Below, in pieces: positions 23,886 to 34,082 of a stretch of DNA of 64,000 nucleotides. This DNA is from Cuneatibacter sp. NSJ-177 (GTDB taxonomy: Bacteria > Bacillota > Clostridia > Lachnospirales > Lachnospiraceae). Where the stretch lies: contig NZ_JALIFO010000002.1 of NCBI RefSeq assembly GCF_022867805.1, positions 186,001-250,000 on the forward strand, in the 5' to 3' direction. Under the pieces are notes generated by a model. The model made no database searches. It saw only the letters and a program-made list of their open reading frames with translations, and was not told the origin of the DNA. Each line of letters begins with the position of its first letter. The first letter of the stretch is position 1. Both the position numbers and the translations under genes were made by a program.

Positions 23886-26003
23886 TTATTTTTGACGGTT
23901 GGAGATGATTTTCTCCTGCACGGACTTCGGCGCCTGCTCGTACTTGTCAAAGAACATGGAGTAAGCTCCGCGGCCCTGGGTCTTGGAACGCAGATCCGTC
24001 GCATATCCGAACATTTCCGCCAGCGGTACATAGCCGCGAACCATTTTGGATCCGTTCAGATCCTCCATGCCCTCAATACGGCCGCGACGGCTGTTGATGT
24101 CGCCGATTACGTCGCCCATATATTCTTCCGGGGTCGTAACCTCGACTCTCATGATGGGCTCCAGGATCACAGGATTTGCCTTGTGCATCGCATCCTTAAA
24201 CGCCATGGAACCGGCAATCTTAAATGCCATTTCACTGGAGTCAACCTCATGGTAAGATCCGTCGTACACCGTAGCTTTTACGCCGAGTACCGGGAAGCCT
24301 GCCAGGATACCGGCCTTAGAGGCCTCCTCGATTCCTGCGCCGACTGCCGGAATATATTCCTTCGGAATCGCGCCGCCGACTACCTCGGAGACAAACTCAA
24401 AGGTCTTCTCGCCGTTGGCGTCCATGGGCTCGAAGCGGACTTTACAGTGACCATACTGGCCGCGTCCGCCGGACTGCTTCGCATACTTGCTGTCCACTTC
24501 CACGCTCTTGGTAAAGCCTTCCTTGTAGGCAACCTGAGGGGCGCCCACATTGGCCTCTACCTTGAACTCACGCAGCAGACGGTCTACGATGATCTCCAAA
24601 TGCAGCTCGCCCATGCCGGCGATTACGGTCTGTCCGGTCTCCTTGTTGGTGGAAACGCGGAAGGTCGGATCTTCCTCGGCTAGCTTTGCCAGAGCTTCGC
24701 CCATCTTGTCCTGACCGGCTTTGGTCTTGGGCTCGATGGCGATATCGATAACCGGCTCCGGGAATACCATGGACTCCAGGATTACGGGGTGTTGTTCGTC
24801 ACACAGCGTATCGCCGGTGGTGGTGATCTTCAGGCCCACCGCAGCAGCGATGTCGCCGGCGTACACCTTGTCCAGCTCCTGTCTCTTATTCGCGTGCATC
24901 TGCAGGATACGGCCGACTCTCTCCTTCTTGCCCTTGGTGGCGTTCAGGATATAGGAGCCGGAGTTCATCGTTCCGGAGTACACGCGGAAGAATGCCAGCT
25001 TTCCGACAAACGGATCCGCCATGATCTTAAAGGCCAGTGCGGAGAAAGGTTCATTGTCGGAAGAATGGCGCTCTACCTCATTTCCGTCCAGGTCGGTTCC
25101 CTTGATGTCCGGGATGTCCACCGGGGACGGCATGAATTCGATGACGGCATCCAAAAGCTTCTGAACGCCCTTATTCCGGTAAGCGGAACCGCAGCATACC
25201 GGGATCGCCGTACACTCGCAGGTAGCCTTTCTCAGAACTTTCTTCAACTCCTCGACGGAAGGCTCCTCACCCTCCAGGTACTGCATCATCAGATCGTCGT
25301 CCAGCTCGCAGATCTTCTCCACCAGCTCGGTGCGGTACAGCTCGGCGTCGTCCTTCATATCTTCCGGAACGTCGGTGATGGTGATATCCTCACCCTTGTC
25401 GTCGTTATAGTAATAGGCTCTCATCTCGAACAGGTCGATGATTCCTTTGAACTCATCTTCCTTTCCGATCGGGAGCTGCAGGCAGATGGCATTTTTGCCC
25501 AGACGGGTGCGGATCTGATCCACGGCACCATAGAAATTCGCGCCCAGAATGTCCATCTTGTTGATGAAGGCCATACGGGGAACGTTGTAGGTATCCGCCT
25601 GACGCCATACGTTTTCGGACTGAGGTTCCACACCACCCTTGGCACAGAACACGCCGACGGCACCGTCCAGCACGCGCAGGGAGCGCTCTACCTCAACAGT
25701 AAAGTCCACGTGGCCAGGAGTGTCGATGATATTGATGCGGTGTTCCAGGGCACCGGGAGCCGGTTTGTGTTCCTTCTCCAGGGTCCAGTGACAGGTGGTA
25801 GCAGCCGAAGTGATCGTGATACCGCGCTCTTGCTCCTGCTCCATCCAGTCCATGGTAGCGGTGCCTTCGTGAGTATCGCCGATCTTGTAGTTTACGCCAG
25901 TATAATACAGAATACGCTCGGTCAACGTGGTCTTTCCCGCATCGATGTGAGCCATGATTCCGATATTCCTGGTTCTCTCTAACGGATATTCTCTTCCAGC
26001 CAC
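23886..26003 (-). CDS. fusA: Elongation factor G
   Basis: A 705-residue translocase GTPase with '[20 protein letters not shown]' (G1), the switch motif 'RGITI', 'DTPGHVDF' (G3) and 'INKMD' (G4), plus domains III-V of EF-G in the remaining residues. Normal length. It lies 21 bases after rpsG in the str operon and promotes tRNA-mRNA movement during translation. Confidence 0.98.
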   Translation of the reverse strand: MAGREYPLERTRNIGIMAHIDAGKTTLTERILYYTGVNYKIGDTHEGTATMDWMEQEQERGITITSAATTCHWTLEKEHKPAPGALEHRINIIDTPGHVDFTVEVERSLRVLDGAVGVFCAKGGVEPQSENVWRQADTYNVPRMAFINKMDILGANFYGAVDQIRTRLGKNAICLQLPIGKEDEFKGIIDLFEMRAYYYNDDKGEDITITDVPEDMKDDAELYRTELVEKICELDDDLMMQYLEGEEPSVEELKKVLRKATCECTAIPVCCGSAYRNKGVQKLLDAVIEFMPSPVDIPDIKGTDLDGNEVERHSSDNEPFSALAFKIMADPFVGKLAFFRVYSGTMNSGSYILNATKGKKERVGRILQMHANKRQELDKVYAGDIAAAVGLKITTTGDTLCDEQHPVILESMVFPEPVIDIAIEPKTKAGQDKMGEALAKLAEEDPTFRVSTNKETGQTVIAGMGELHLEIIVDRLLREFKVEANVGAPQVAYKEGFTKSVEVDSKYAKQSGGRGQYGHCKVRFEPMDANGEKTFEFVSEVVGGAIPKEYIPAVGAGIEEASKAGILAGFPVLGVKATVYDGSYHEVDSSEMAFKIAGSMAFKDAMHKANPVILEPIMRVEVTTPEEYMGDVIGDINSRRGRIEGMEDLNGSKMVRGYVPLAEMFGYATDLRSKTQGRGAYSMFFDKYEQAPKSVQEKIISNRQK

Positions 26004-26024
26004 AGGTTTTCCTCCTAATCCTAA

Positions 26025-26603
<579 letters not shown>

Positions 26604-26638
26604 CTACACGTACAGTTAGAGTGCTACGCGACTAGACC

Positions 26639-27052
26639 TTATTTCTTCGGTCTCTTGGCGCCGTATTTGGAACGAGCCTGTTTACGGTTTGCCACGCCTG
26701 CAGTATCCAATGTGCCACGAACGATGTGGTAACGGGTACCGGGCAGGTCTTTCACTCTGCCGCCTCTAACGAGAACGACGCTATGCTCCTGAAGGTTGTG
26801 GCCTTCACCGGGAATATAGCTTGTCACTTCAATGCCGTTAGAAAGACGTACTCTGGCGATTTTTCTCAGAGCGGAGTTGGGCTTCTTCGGGGTCGTGGTC
26901 TTCACAGCCGTGCAAACGCCTCTCTTCTGGGGAGCGGACTCATTGGTCGCTCTCTTGTGCAGGGAGTTATATCCTCTCTGCAGAGCCGGTGCTGTGGATT
27001 TCTTCTCCGATGTCTGTCTGCCTTTTCTCACTAACTGATTAAATGTGGGCAT
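26639..27052 (-). CDS. rpsL: 30S ribosomal protein S12
   Basis: A 137-residue S12 starting '[20 protein letters not shown]' at 27052, with AGGAGGTG upstream. The decoding-centre loop '[13 protein letters not shown]' (the streptomycin-resistance Lys) and '[23 protein letters not shown]' region are intact. It is the first gene of the str operon. Confidence 0.98.
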   Translation of the reverse strand: MPTFNQLVRKGRQTSEKKSTAPALQRGYNSLHKRATNESAPQKRGVCTAVKTTTPKKPNSALRKIARVRLSNGIEVTSYIPGEGHNLQEHSVVLVRGGRVKDLPGTRYHIVRGTLDTAGVANRKQARSKYGAKRPKK

Positions 27053-27158
27053 ACGTTTCACCTCCTGTAGATTTCTTTGGGACTCTTTTTCCCATGCGCA
27101 CAAAAAGAATACGCTTGAAATTGCGCGCTTTTTCATTATATCATAAGATTTTGAGAAG

Positions 27159-27338
27159 TCAAGGATTTCTTTTTTTCTCAGATAAGTCCGATGGTTCCGG
27201 GGAACCCCTCGTCTCCTTTGCATCCGGGCAGGCCTGCCCGCAGGTGCGGCAGCAGCCGCCGCATCCCTTCTTTTTTCCGCGGCGCAAGGCTGCGATCACC
27301 CCCGCCGCAATCAGTCCAATTAAAATGAGGTCCGCCAT
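27159..27338 (-). CDS. FeoB-associated Cys-rich membrane protein
   Basis: A 59-residue protein from the ATG at 27338, with GGAGG 9 bases upstream. It has one N-terminal membrane helix ('[20 protein letters not shown]'), then a Lys patch and a cysteine cluster ('[14 protein letters not shown]'). This pattern matches the small FeoB-associated Cys-rich proteins of Firmicutes. No feoA or feoB is in the window. It lies just upstream of the rpsL gene. Confidence 0.75.
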   Translation of the reverse strand: MADLILIGLIAAGVIAALRRGKKKGCGGCCRTCGQACPDAKETRGSPEPSDLSEKKRNP

Positions 27339-27408
27339 GATTTTTCCTCCGTTTTGCTATCGTAGCACAGCTTCCGCCGTCTGTCATCTAAAAATTTCCG
27401 GACAGACG

Positions 27409-27437
27409 TTGAAAAAGCGCGGCTGAACCGATATAAT
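27409..27437 (+). promoter_or_regulatory. Sigma-A-type promoter for the HD-domain gene
   Basis: TTGAAA (27409-27414) and a perfect TATAAT (27432-27437) separated by 17 bases. The transcript has a leader of about 165 bases before the start at 27608, with several short inverted repeats and no riboswitch I recognise. Confidence 0.8.
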
Positions 27438-27607
27438 GGAGTTAGTCCTACCGATTCCCAAGAAATAACCGCGCGGCAGGTATTTTATCAAACGGTGTGA
27501 AACGGAATTCGAACCTCCCGTTATCTGTGGAGTGAGGAAGGAGCGGGATAAGAACTCTGCTCCGACGGTACGCTCTCCTACCTATTATATATAAGAAGGG
27601 ATCGCTC

Positions 27608-28261
27608 ATGAATATCCATTATTATCAGTTGACCGCCCCGCCGTCCTGTGACGGAGATCTGCTTCGCGTAGAGAATGGCCATTCGGAATTATTCCGTCCC
27701 GGAGCGGTGCAGGAATGGTTCCCCGTCTCCTTCGGCCCTGACCCGAAGGCTCAGGAAATCACAAAAGACGAGGCCTCCTGGCTGATGCGGTGGACGCGGC
27801 GCAGGATCCAGCAGATCTATACGCTGGCGGTTGAAATCGCGGCCGAGGCCCATCAGGGACAGGTGGATAAAGGAGGCGCTCCCTATCTGCTCCACCCGGT
27901 TGAAGTGGCGCGGCAGGTCCCCTGGATGGAAAGCAAGATCGCTGCCATGCTCCATGACGTGGCGGAAGACACGGCCATTTCCCTGGACCGCCTGGCGGCC
28001 CTCTTTCCGCCGAAAATTCTGGACGCCCTGCGGCTCTTAACCCACGATCCCAAAGACACCTACGAGGAGTATATCCAAAAAATTGGATATAATACCATTG
28101 CCACCCAGGTAAAATTAGCGGATCTCAAGCACAACATGGATATCAGCCGGATCCATCATCCCACGAAGAGAGATCTGGAGCGGTTAATGCGTTACCGGAA
28201 GGCTTATGCCTATCTGTACGCCCGGCGTCTGCCGGTAATGGAGGAAGCTCCGGCGAAATAG
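27608..28261 (+). CDS. HD-domain phosphohydrolase, (p)ppGpp hydrolase-like
   Basis: A 217-residue protein. A 70-residue N-terminal extension precedes an HD domain with 'HQGQVDKGGAPYLLHPVEVA', 'AAMLHDVAEDT' (the HD pair), 'EEYIQKIGYNTIATQVKLAD' and 'LKHNMDISRI'. These correspond to the motifs of RelA/SpoT-like hydrolases and stand-alone (p)ppGpp hydrolases of the MESH1 type; it lacks synthetase and regulatory domains. Likely role: degradation of (p)ppGpp or a related nucleotide in the cytoplasm. The N-terminal extension is unassigned. Confidence 0.8.
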   Translation: MNIHYYQLTAPPSCDGDLLRVENGHSELFRPGAVQEWFPVSFGPDPKAQEITKDEASWLMRWTRRRIQQIYTLAVEIAAEAHQGQVDKGGAPYLLHPVEVARQVPWMESKIAAMLHDVAEDTAISLDRLAALFPPKILDALRLLTHDPKDTYEEYIQKIGYNTIATQVKLADLKHNMDISRIHHPTKRDLERLMRYRKAYAYLYARRLPVMEEAPAK

Positions 28262-28305
28262 CCGGAGCTTCCTACATTACCGGGTATTTTTTGCCGGCTT
28301 TCCTT

Positions 28306-30291
28306 CTACCTTTGGTTCCTATATTCTAAGGGCGTGCTGCCGTACCGCTTTTTAAACTGACGGTTAAAGTGCTCCACGCTGGGATAGCCGACTTTTTCCG
28401 CCACCTTTTCCACGGAGATCGTCTCCCCTCTTAAGAGCGTGCAGGCCCGCTGCATCCGGATTTCCGAGACCGTGTCGCAGAACGTTTTCCCGGATTTTTC
28501 TTTGATGTATTTAGACAGGTAAGGGACCGACAAGTAAAAGCGGCGGGCCAGTTCTTCTAAGGTGACGGTCCGGTAATTGGTCTGGATGAATTCCAGGATC
28601 TCTCTCAGGCGGATGTCGGCATCCTGGCCTTTCCCCGCACAGAACAGGCAATGGTTGACCGCCACCACCAACGCATGGATCGATGCCCGGACAATGTCTT
28701 CGTCGATGCCAACGCCCCAGTCCGTCTTTCCGCCCCGGCACACGCCGATATAGGCCACGGCCTTGGAGGAAGATCCTCGTGTTAAGGCATGCTCTTCATA
28801 GACCGCCAGCTCATAGCTTAACTGAAAATACTGCTTGATTGCGTTGCTGACGGCATCGATGCGCCCATTTCCCGCTGCAGTCACCGTGGTCTCTTTTCCG
28901 TCCGACCGGATGACGGCCTCTGCAGTGATTCCCTCTTTCTGCGTGAAATGACAATCCACGACAGTAAACAGATCCTGATATCTCAGATACCGTGCTTCAA
29001 AAATACTGTAAATCCATTCGGGGGAAAGTTCCTTGTGCTCCCGGTCCGACACGCCTTTGACCGCATACCCGACCTCCTCGCGCATCTTTTCCGGCAAGAT
29101 CAGGCCGTAATGGTTTTTCAGCACATAGCTGACCCCGCCCTTGCCGGACTGACTGTTGATTCGGATCACATCCGAATCGTAGGTGCGGCCGACGTCCTTG
29201 GGATCGATGGGCAGATACGGAACATCCCAGTAGGGGCTTTGTTTCTCTTCCTTCCAGGTCAGCCCCTTTGCAATCGCGTCCTGGTGGGAGCCGGAAAACG
29301 CCGTGAATACCAGGTCTCCCGCATAGGGCTGACGGGGGGAAATCTTCATATTGGTCAGCTTTTCATAGACCTCCACAATATGCTTCATGTCGCTGAAATC
29401 AAGGCCAGGATCTACGCCGTGGGAAAACAGGTTCATCCCGATGTTGACCACGTCCACATTGCCGGTCCGCTCTCCGTTACCAAACAGCGTTCCTTCCACC
29501 CGGTCCGCCCCGGCGAGGATTCCCACCTCGGCTGTAGCCACTCCGGTCCCCCGGTCATTGTGGGGATGGATGGAGAGGACGACCGCTTCCCTGCGGTACA
29601 GATTTTTGTGCATATATTCCAGCTGAGATCCGAACACATGGGGGAAAGCGTTCTCCACCGTGGTCGGAATGTTGATGATGGCCTTGTGCTCCGGGGTGGG
29701 TTCCCAGACTTCAAGAACCGCATTGCAGACTTCCAGGGCATAGTCCACCTCGGTTCCGGAAAAGCTCTCCGGGGAATATTCGAAAGAAAAGTTCCCCTCT
29801 GTCTCACCGGCCAGGTGTTTCAGCATCCGAGCCCCGTCCACGGCAAGTTGCTTGATCTCTTCCTTGGTTTTACGGAAGACCTGCTCACGCTGGGCGCGGG
29901 AAGTGGAATTATACAGGTGGACGATGGCATGCTTCGCGCCTTTTAAGGACTCAAAAGTTTTCTTGATGATGTGCTCTCTGGCCTGGGTCAGCACTTGGAT
30001 GGAGACATCGTCTGGGATCATGTTTCTCTCAATTAAAGCGCGGACAAATTGGTATTCCGTGTCGGAGGCGGCGGGAAAGCCGACTTCGATTTCTTTGAAG
30101 CCGAGATCCACGAGGAGCTGGAAGAACTCCAATTTTTCGTCCAGGCTCATGGGCTCGATCAGGGCTTGATTGCCGTCCCGGAGGTCTACGCTGCACCAGA
30201 TGGGGGCGGAGTCGATCTCGGTTTTCTTGACCCAGTCATAGGTCATGACCGGGGGAAGGTAGTAGGGGGGATGATATTTAGTTGGGTTCAT
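28306..30291 (-). CDS. leuA: 2-Isopropylmalate synthase with C-terminal AraC-type DNA-binding domain
   Basis: A 661-residue protein. Residues 1 to about 550 are a type-2 LeuA: the DRE-TIM barrel with 'WCSVDLRDGNQALIEPMS', 'IEVGFPAASDTEYQF', the metal-binding 'LSIHPHNDRGTGVATAEVG', and 'GNGERTGNVDVV', then the leucine-binding region. It condenses acetyl-CoA and 2-oxoisovalerate, the first step of leucine synthesis. From about residue 557 to the end there is an unbroken AraC double HTH ('VTLEELARRFYLSVPYLSKY' and 'ISVEKVAEKVGYPSVEHFNR'). The fusion is in one uninterrupted frame. A T-box leader lies upstream (30606-30890). The dual enzyme-regulator role is inference. Confidence 0.9.
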   Translation of the reverse strand: MNPTKYHPPYYLPPVMTYDWVKKTEIDSAPIWCSVDLRDGNQALIEPMSLDEKLEFFQLLVDLGFKEIEVGFPAASDTEYQFVRALIERNMIPDDVSIQVLTQAREHIIKKTFESLKGAKHAIVHLYNSTSRAQREQVFRKTKEEIKQLAVDGARMLKHLAGETEGNFSFEYSPESFSGTEVDYALEVCNAVLEVWEPTPEHKAIINIPTTVENAFPHVFGSQLEYMHKNLYRREAVVLSIHPHNDRGTGVATAEVGILAGADRVEGTLFGNGERTGNVDVVNIGMNLFSHGVDPGLDFSDMKHIVEVYEKLTNMKISPRQPYAGDLVFTAFSGSHQDAIAKGLTWKEEKQSPYWDVPYLPIDPKDVGRTYDSDVIRINSQSGKGGVSYVLKNHYGLILPEKMREEVGYAVKGVSDREHKELSPEWIYSIFEARYLRYQDLFTVVDCHFTQKEGITAEAVIRSDGKETTVTAAGNGRIDAVSNAIKQYFQLSYELAVYEEHALTRGSSSKAVAYIGVCRGGKTDWGVGIDEDIVRASIHALVVAVNHCLFCAGKGQDADIRLREILEFIQTNYRTVTLEELARRFYLSVPYLSKYIKEKSGKTFCDTVSEIRMQRACTLLRGETISVEKVAEKVGYPSVEHFNRQFKKRYGSTPLEYRNQR

Positions 30292-30368
30292 GGTTTTTAT
30301 TCCTCCGTGGGGGTGATGGTTTTTTGGGTGGGGTTGGCTAGGGAGTTTTGGGCATTGGGTTTTAGGGT

Positions 30369-30442
30369 CTTGGAAAGCTGACGGAGGAGTCCGCTTGTGG
30401 CTCTGGGGTCCGGGGGCTTGGAAAGCTGACGGAGGAGTCCGC
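30369..30442. repeat. 26-base direct repeat in the leuA leader
   Basis: CTTGGAAAGCTGACGGAGGA plus six more identical bases occurs at 30369-30394 and again at 30417-30442. The copies are identical over 26 bases. Confidence 0.8.
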
Positions 30443-30447
30443 CGGGC

Positions 30448-30496
30448 TCAAGCGAGATTCCGCTTCGCTGGGATCAAGCGAGATTCCGCTTCGCTG
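30448..30496. repeat. 23-base direct repeat in the leuA leader
   Basis: TCAAGCGAGATTCCGCTTCG plus three more identical bases occurs at 30448-30470 and 30474-30496, and the inverse of its first half (TCTCGCTTGA) follows at about 30499-30508. Confidence 0.8.
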
Positions 30497-30522
30497 CATC
30501 TCGCTTGAGGCTGTCGCCTGAT

Positions 30523-30588
30523 GCTCGCCTGATTGCCGGGACCCGCCGGTGTGCTAGCACCCCGGCGGGTCCCGGCAATCTGGCGAGC
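30523..30588. repeat. 66-base near-perfect palindrome
   Basis: Arms GCTCGCC..GCCGGGACCCGCCGG and the complement meet at a GTGCTAGCAC centre (30551-30560). Only the pairs 30530/30581 and 30550/30561 fail. It lies between the T-box terminator and the leuA start. Confidence 0.85.
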
Positions 30589-30605
30589 GCCCGGCTCGTA
30601 GCTAA

Positions 30606-30890
30606 CAAAAAAAGTCCCTACAGCCATTTGGCTGTAGAGACGAAATGTTGCTTTCGCGGTACCACTCTACTTCATGTTTTCACATGCACTCTGGGATACT
30701 TGAGCTGGGCTCGTTATATCCTGTCCGGGTAACGGGGGACGGTCCGGCAATTCTTACTGGGGCGTTTTGGTCCTTTTCGGTTTGCAGCTCCGAGGCCAGT
30801 TCACCGCTTCGCTTCAACTGCCTCGCATCGCCCGGCAGCTTTCTGGAATCCACTTTGCGGCTACTCTTCCTCTTCATCGCCTTTCGAAGC
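30606..30890 (-). promoter_or_regulatory. T-box leader of leuA
   Basis: The T-box sequence (RC of 30655-30670, core GGTACCGCG) is followed by a terminator hairpin (30614-30641, GTCCCTACAGCC pairs) and a run of T at 30607-30613. Upstream parts show the stem I pattern: GAAGAGTA, the AG-bulge region, and a CTC triplet in the specifier position followed by GGAGC, matching leucine. An upstream promoter (TGGCCA, 17 bases, TATAGT) lies at about 30892-30920. T-box leaders raise transcription when the matching tRNA is uncharged. The specifier is read by eye. Confidence 0.85.
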
Positions 30891-30960
30891 ATACTATAAC
30901 ACGTTCCTGTGGTTTTGGCCAGTGATAAATTTAATCATTTTTCTTGATCTATTTTAATTA

Positions 30961-32688
30961 TCATTCATCCTGCAGGGCATCATACCCTTCTTCTCCGGTC
31001 CGAATCTTCACCACATTTTCCACATTGTAAAGAAAGATTTTCCCATCTCCGACATGCCCTGTGTATAAAACCTTCTTGGCCGTCTCGATCACCGTTTCTA
31101 CCGGGACTTTAGAGACTACGATCTCCACCTGCATCTTAGGAAGAAGATGGGGTTCCACGGCGACGCCCCGGTAATAACCGGCGCTTCCCTTCTGGATTCC
31201 GCAGCCCAGGACATTGGTCACGGTCATGCCGGTGACACCGATCAGCGCCATCGCGTTTTTCAGCTCTTCGAATTTCGAGGCATTGGTCACAATATCCACT
31301 TTGGTAATCTTCGCTTCTTTTGCCTGCTCCACTTTCTCCAGCGGCATCGCCTCCACGGTCACAGCGGCTTCCACCGGGACCTCTCCCAGATCAACCGGCG
31401 GCATCACCGAGGTTACGGAGGAGGCTGTGCTCGGCATAAAGTCTGCATAAGAACTGCTGATCCCATGCTCCGTCACATCCAGGCCGCGGATCTCTTCTTC
31501 CGCTCCGGCTCTCAGGCCTATGGTATGCTTGATCGTCAGGAATACAACTGACATCAGCGCCAGCACGTAAACCGCTACGGTGACAACGCCCAAAACCTCA
31601 ACCCCCAGGAAGTGGAACCCTCCGCCGTAGAGCAGCCCCAGCGGTTTTCCCGCTTCATCCACCAGGTATTTGGCAAATACCCCGGTCAGAATTGTACCGG
31701 TAGCTCCGCACAGACCGTGAACCCCGATAGCGCCGACCGGATCGTCGATCTTTAAAACGCGGTCCACGAACTCGATCCCGAAGACAACCACAAAAGAGGC
31801 AATCAGACCGATAAAAAATGCACCGGACGGATCCACCGCATCACAGCCGGCCGTGATGGCCACCAGCCCGGCCAGAGAACCGTTCAAGGTCATGGAGATA
31901 TCCGGTTTTCCGTAACGGACCCAGGTGATGATCATCGTCGCCACCGTGGAGGTAGCCGCCGCCAGGTTGGTGGTCACGAAGATATTCCCTGCCGAAAAAA
32001 TAGTTTCCGCGCCGGTCATGCTGACCGTAGAGCAGCCGTTGAATCCGAACCAGCAGAACCATAGGATGAACACGCCCAGAGCGCCCAGTGTCAGGCTGTG
32101 GCCCAGGATCGCCTTCGGTTTCCCGTCCTTATCGTACTTCCCGATCCGGGGTCCAAGAATCTTGGCCCCGGCCAAGGCCGCCATGCCACCGACCATGTGG
32201 ACTGCTGTGGAACCTGCAAAATCATGAAAACCCATCTGGGAAAGCCAGCCGCCGCCCCAGATCCAGTGGCCGGAAATCGGATAGACCACCAGGCTGATGA
32301 TAGCGCTGTAAATACAGTACGAGAGGAATTTTGTTCTCTCCGCCATAGCTCCGGAAACAATAGTAGCTGCCGTGGCGCAGAAGACCGTCTGAAAGATCAG
32401 GAAAGCCGGGAGAGGTACGCCTTCCGGCAAGACCGAGCTGTAGTCGCCGAGGACCAGCGGGTCCAGGCCTCCGACCAGAGCCCCTGCGCCGCCGAACATC
32501 ATACCGAAACCGGCCAGCCAATAGAGCGGCGTCCCGATTGCAAAATCCATCAGGTTCTTCATGATAATGTTCCCTGCATTCTTTGCTCTCGTAAAGCCGG
32601 TCTCCACCATGGCAAACCCTGCCTGCATAAAAAACACCAAAGCGGCTCCGACCAGAACCCAGATTGTGTTTACTGCTGAATATTCCAT
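30961..32688 (-). CDS. amt: Ammonium transporter fused to a PII signal protein domain
   Basis: A 575-residue protein. Residues 1 to about 405 form the eleven-helix Amt channel, with 'FFMQAGFAMVETGFTRAKNA' and the conserved 'DFAGSTAVHMVGG' (the twin-His region). A linker of about 55 residues leads to a PII/GlnK domain (about 460-575): 'KVDIVTNASKFEELKNAMAL', a T-loop region with 'GSAGYYRG', and 'GHVGDGKIFLYNVENVVKIR'. PII normally plugs Amt when nitrogen is plentiful, so the fusion keeps the regulator tethered. The gene starts after a terminator that closes gap. Confidence 0.93.
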   Translation of the reverse strand: MEYSAVNTIWVLVGAALVFFMQAGFAMVETGFTRAKNAGNIIMKNLMDFAIGTPLYWLAGFGMMFGGAGALVGGLDPLVLGDYSSVLPEGVPLPAFLIFQTVFCATAATIVSGAMAERTKFLSYCIYSAIISLVVYPISGHWIWGGGWLSQMGFHDFAGSTAVHMVGGMAALAGAKILGPRIGKYDKDGKPKAILGHSLTLGALGVFILWFCWFGFNGCSTVSMTGAETIFSAGNIFVTTNLAAATSTVATMIITWVRYGKPDISMTLNGSLAGLVAITAGCDAVDPSGAFFIGLIASFVVVFGIEFVDRVLKIDDPVGAIGVHGLCGATGTILTGVFAKYLVDEAGKPLGLLYGGGFHFLGVEVLGVVTVAVYVLALMSVVFLTIKHTIGLRAGAEEEIRGLDVTEHGISSSYADFMPSTASSVTSVMPPVDLGEVPVEAAVTVEAMPLEKVEQAKEAKITKVDIVTNASKFEELKNAMALIGVTGMTVTNVLGCGIQKGSAGYYRGVAVEPHLLPKMQVEIVVSKVPVETVIETAKKVLYTGHVGDGKIFLYNVENVVKIRTGEEGYDALQDE

Positions 32689-32762
32689 ATTTGAAACCCC
32701 CTACTCACATTTTGTTTCCTGTCTCCAGGCAATGTACATTTTCGGCCAACCGGAGCAGAAGG

Positions 32763-32798
32763 GAAAAAGCGCCGTGAGATTGCTCTCACAGCGCCTTT
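32763..32798 (-). terminator. Terminator after gap
   Basis: AAGCGCCGTGAGA pairs with TCTCACAGCGCCTT (one bulge), with TTTTTCCC after it on the minus strand, between gap and amt. Confidence 0.75.
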
Positions 32799-32894
32799 GC
32801 TAAATATGGGCTTAATTATAAAATCTATTTTCTGTTCTGTCAATTACTTTTTCCCTAGTTGCTGATAGGGAAACGGTATGACATACACGCCGTT

Positions 32895-33917
32895 TTACCG
32901 CAGGTTTGCCATATATTTCAGCGTGCGGACCAGCTGGCTGGTATAGCTCATCTCATTATCATACCAGGAAACGACTCTTACTTCATAAATCTTGGTGCCG
33001 CATCTCTGGGCCAACGTCTGGGTGGCGTCGAACAGGGAGCCGTAAGACATGCCGATGATATCGGTGGACACCAGCTGTTCTTCGGTATAACCGAAAGACT
33101 CATTGGCAGCTGCCTTCATGGCGGCGTTGATTCCCTCCACGCTGACGCTTTCTGTGTCATCCTTCAGCGTCGCATCCAAAATGGTGATGGAGCCGGAAGC
33201 CACGGGCACACGCTGGGCGGAGCCGATCAGCTTGCCGTCCAGCTCCGGGATCACCAGTCCGATCGCCTTGGCCGCGCCGGTGCTGTTGGGCACGATATTG
33301 ATGGCGCCCGCTCTGGCACGGCGGAAATCTCCCTTGCGGTGGGGGCCGTCCAGAATCATCTGGTCACCGGTGTAGGCGTGAATGGTCGTCATGAATCCGG
33401 TGCGGAGTTCCCGGTACTGGTTCAAGACCTTGGCCATGGGGGCCAGGCAGTTGGTGGTGCAGCTGGCGCCGGATACGATCAAATCATCTTTGGTCAGCTT
33501 TTGGTGGTTGACGCCGTACACAATCGTCGGCAGATCGCTGCCGGCCGGTGCGGAAATCAGCACCTTCTTCGCGCCTGCTTCCAGATGCGCCTGGGATTTC
33601 GCCTTGGAGGCGAAGAAGCCGGTGCACTCCAGAACGATATCCACATCCAGTTCCTTCCACGGAAGCTCCGCCGGATTCGCCTTGGCAAAGATCGGAATTC
33701 TAACGCCGTCTACTGCGATGGAATCTTCATCGTTGGTCACCTGATGTTCTCTGGCATAGCAGCCCTGTACGCTGTCATATTTCAGAAGATAACCCAGCAT
33801 ATCCGGCTTGGCCAGGTCGTTGATGGCAACCACTTCAAACTCCGGATCTCCAAAAACTTTGCGAAACGCCAAACGGCCGATGCGGCCGAAACCATTGATT
33901 GCAACACGAATACTCAT
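32895..33917 (-). CDS. gap: Glyceraldehyde-3-phosphate dehydrogenase
   Basis: A 340-residue GAPDH with the NAD motif '[13 protein letters not shown]', the active-site '[19 protein letters not shown]' with catalytic Cys, and '[20 protein letters not shown]'. It converts glyceraldehyde-3-phosphate to 1,3-bisphosphoglycerate in glycolysis. Standard length. The start at 33917 follows a GGAGGAAAT site. Confidence 0.97.
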   Translation of the reverse strand: MSIRVAINGFGRIGRLAFRKVFGDPEFEVVAINDLAKPDMLGYLLKYDSVQGCYAREHQVTNDEDSIAVDGVRIPIFAKANPAELPWKELDVDIVLECTGFFASKAKSQAHLEAGAKKVLISAPAGSDLPTIVYGVNHQKLTKDDLIVSGASCTTNCLAPMAKVLNQYRELRTGFMTTIHAYTGDQMILDGPHRKGDFRRARAGAINIVPNSTGAAKAIGLVIPELDGKLIGSAQRVPVASGSITILDATLKDDTESVSVEGINAAMKAAANESFGYTEEQLVSTDIIGMSYGSLFDATQTLAQRCGTKIYEVRVVSWYDNEMSYTSQLVRTLKYMANLR

Positions 33918-34082
33918 TCTTTATTTCCTCCTTCATTTTGCCGCCGGTAAATAATACCTTTCCAGCAGAAGTGTACATTTGCTCTCTATTTATATGTATT
34001 ATACCCAAAAAGCTTCCCTATTGCAAGTTTCCCACATTTTTGATGGGAATATGGGTAAAATCGGAGACTTTTCTTTGCATTT

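Noticed and set aside
22665-25982. Long plus-strand frames opposite tuf and fusA
   Set aside because: They arise from the codon bias of highly expressed genes; tuf and fusA are certain, and no start signals or protein motifs support the antisense frames.
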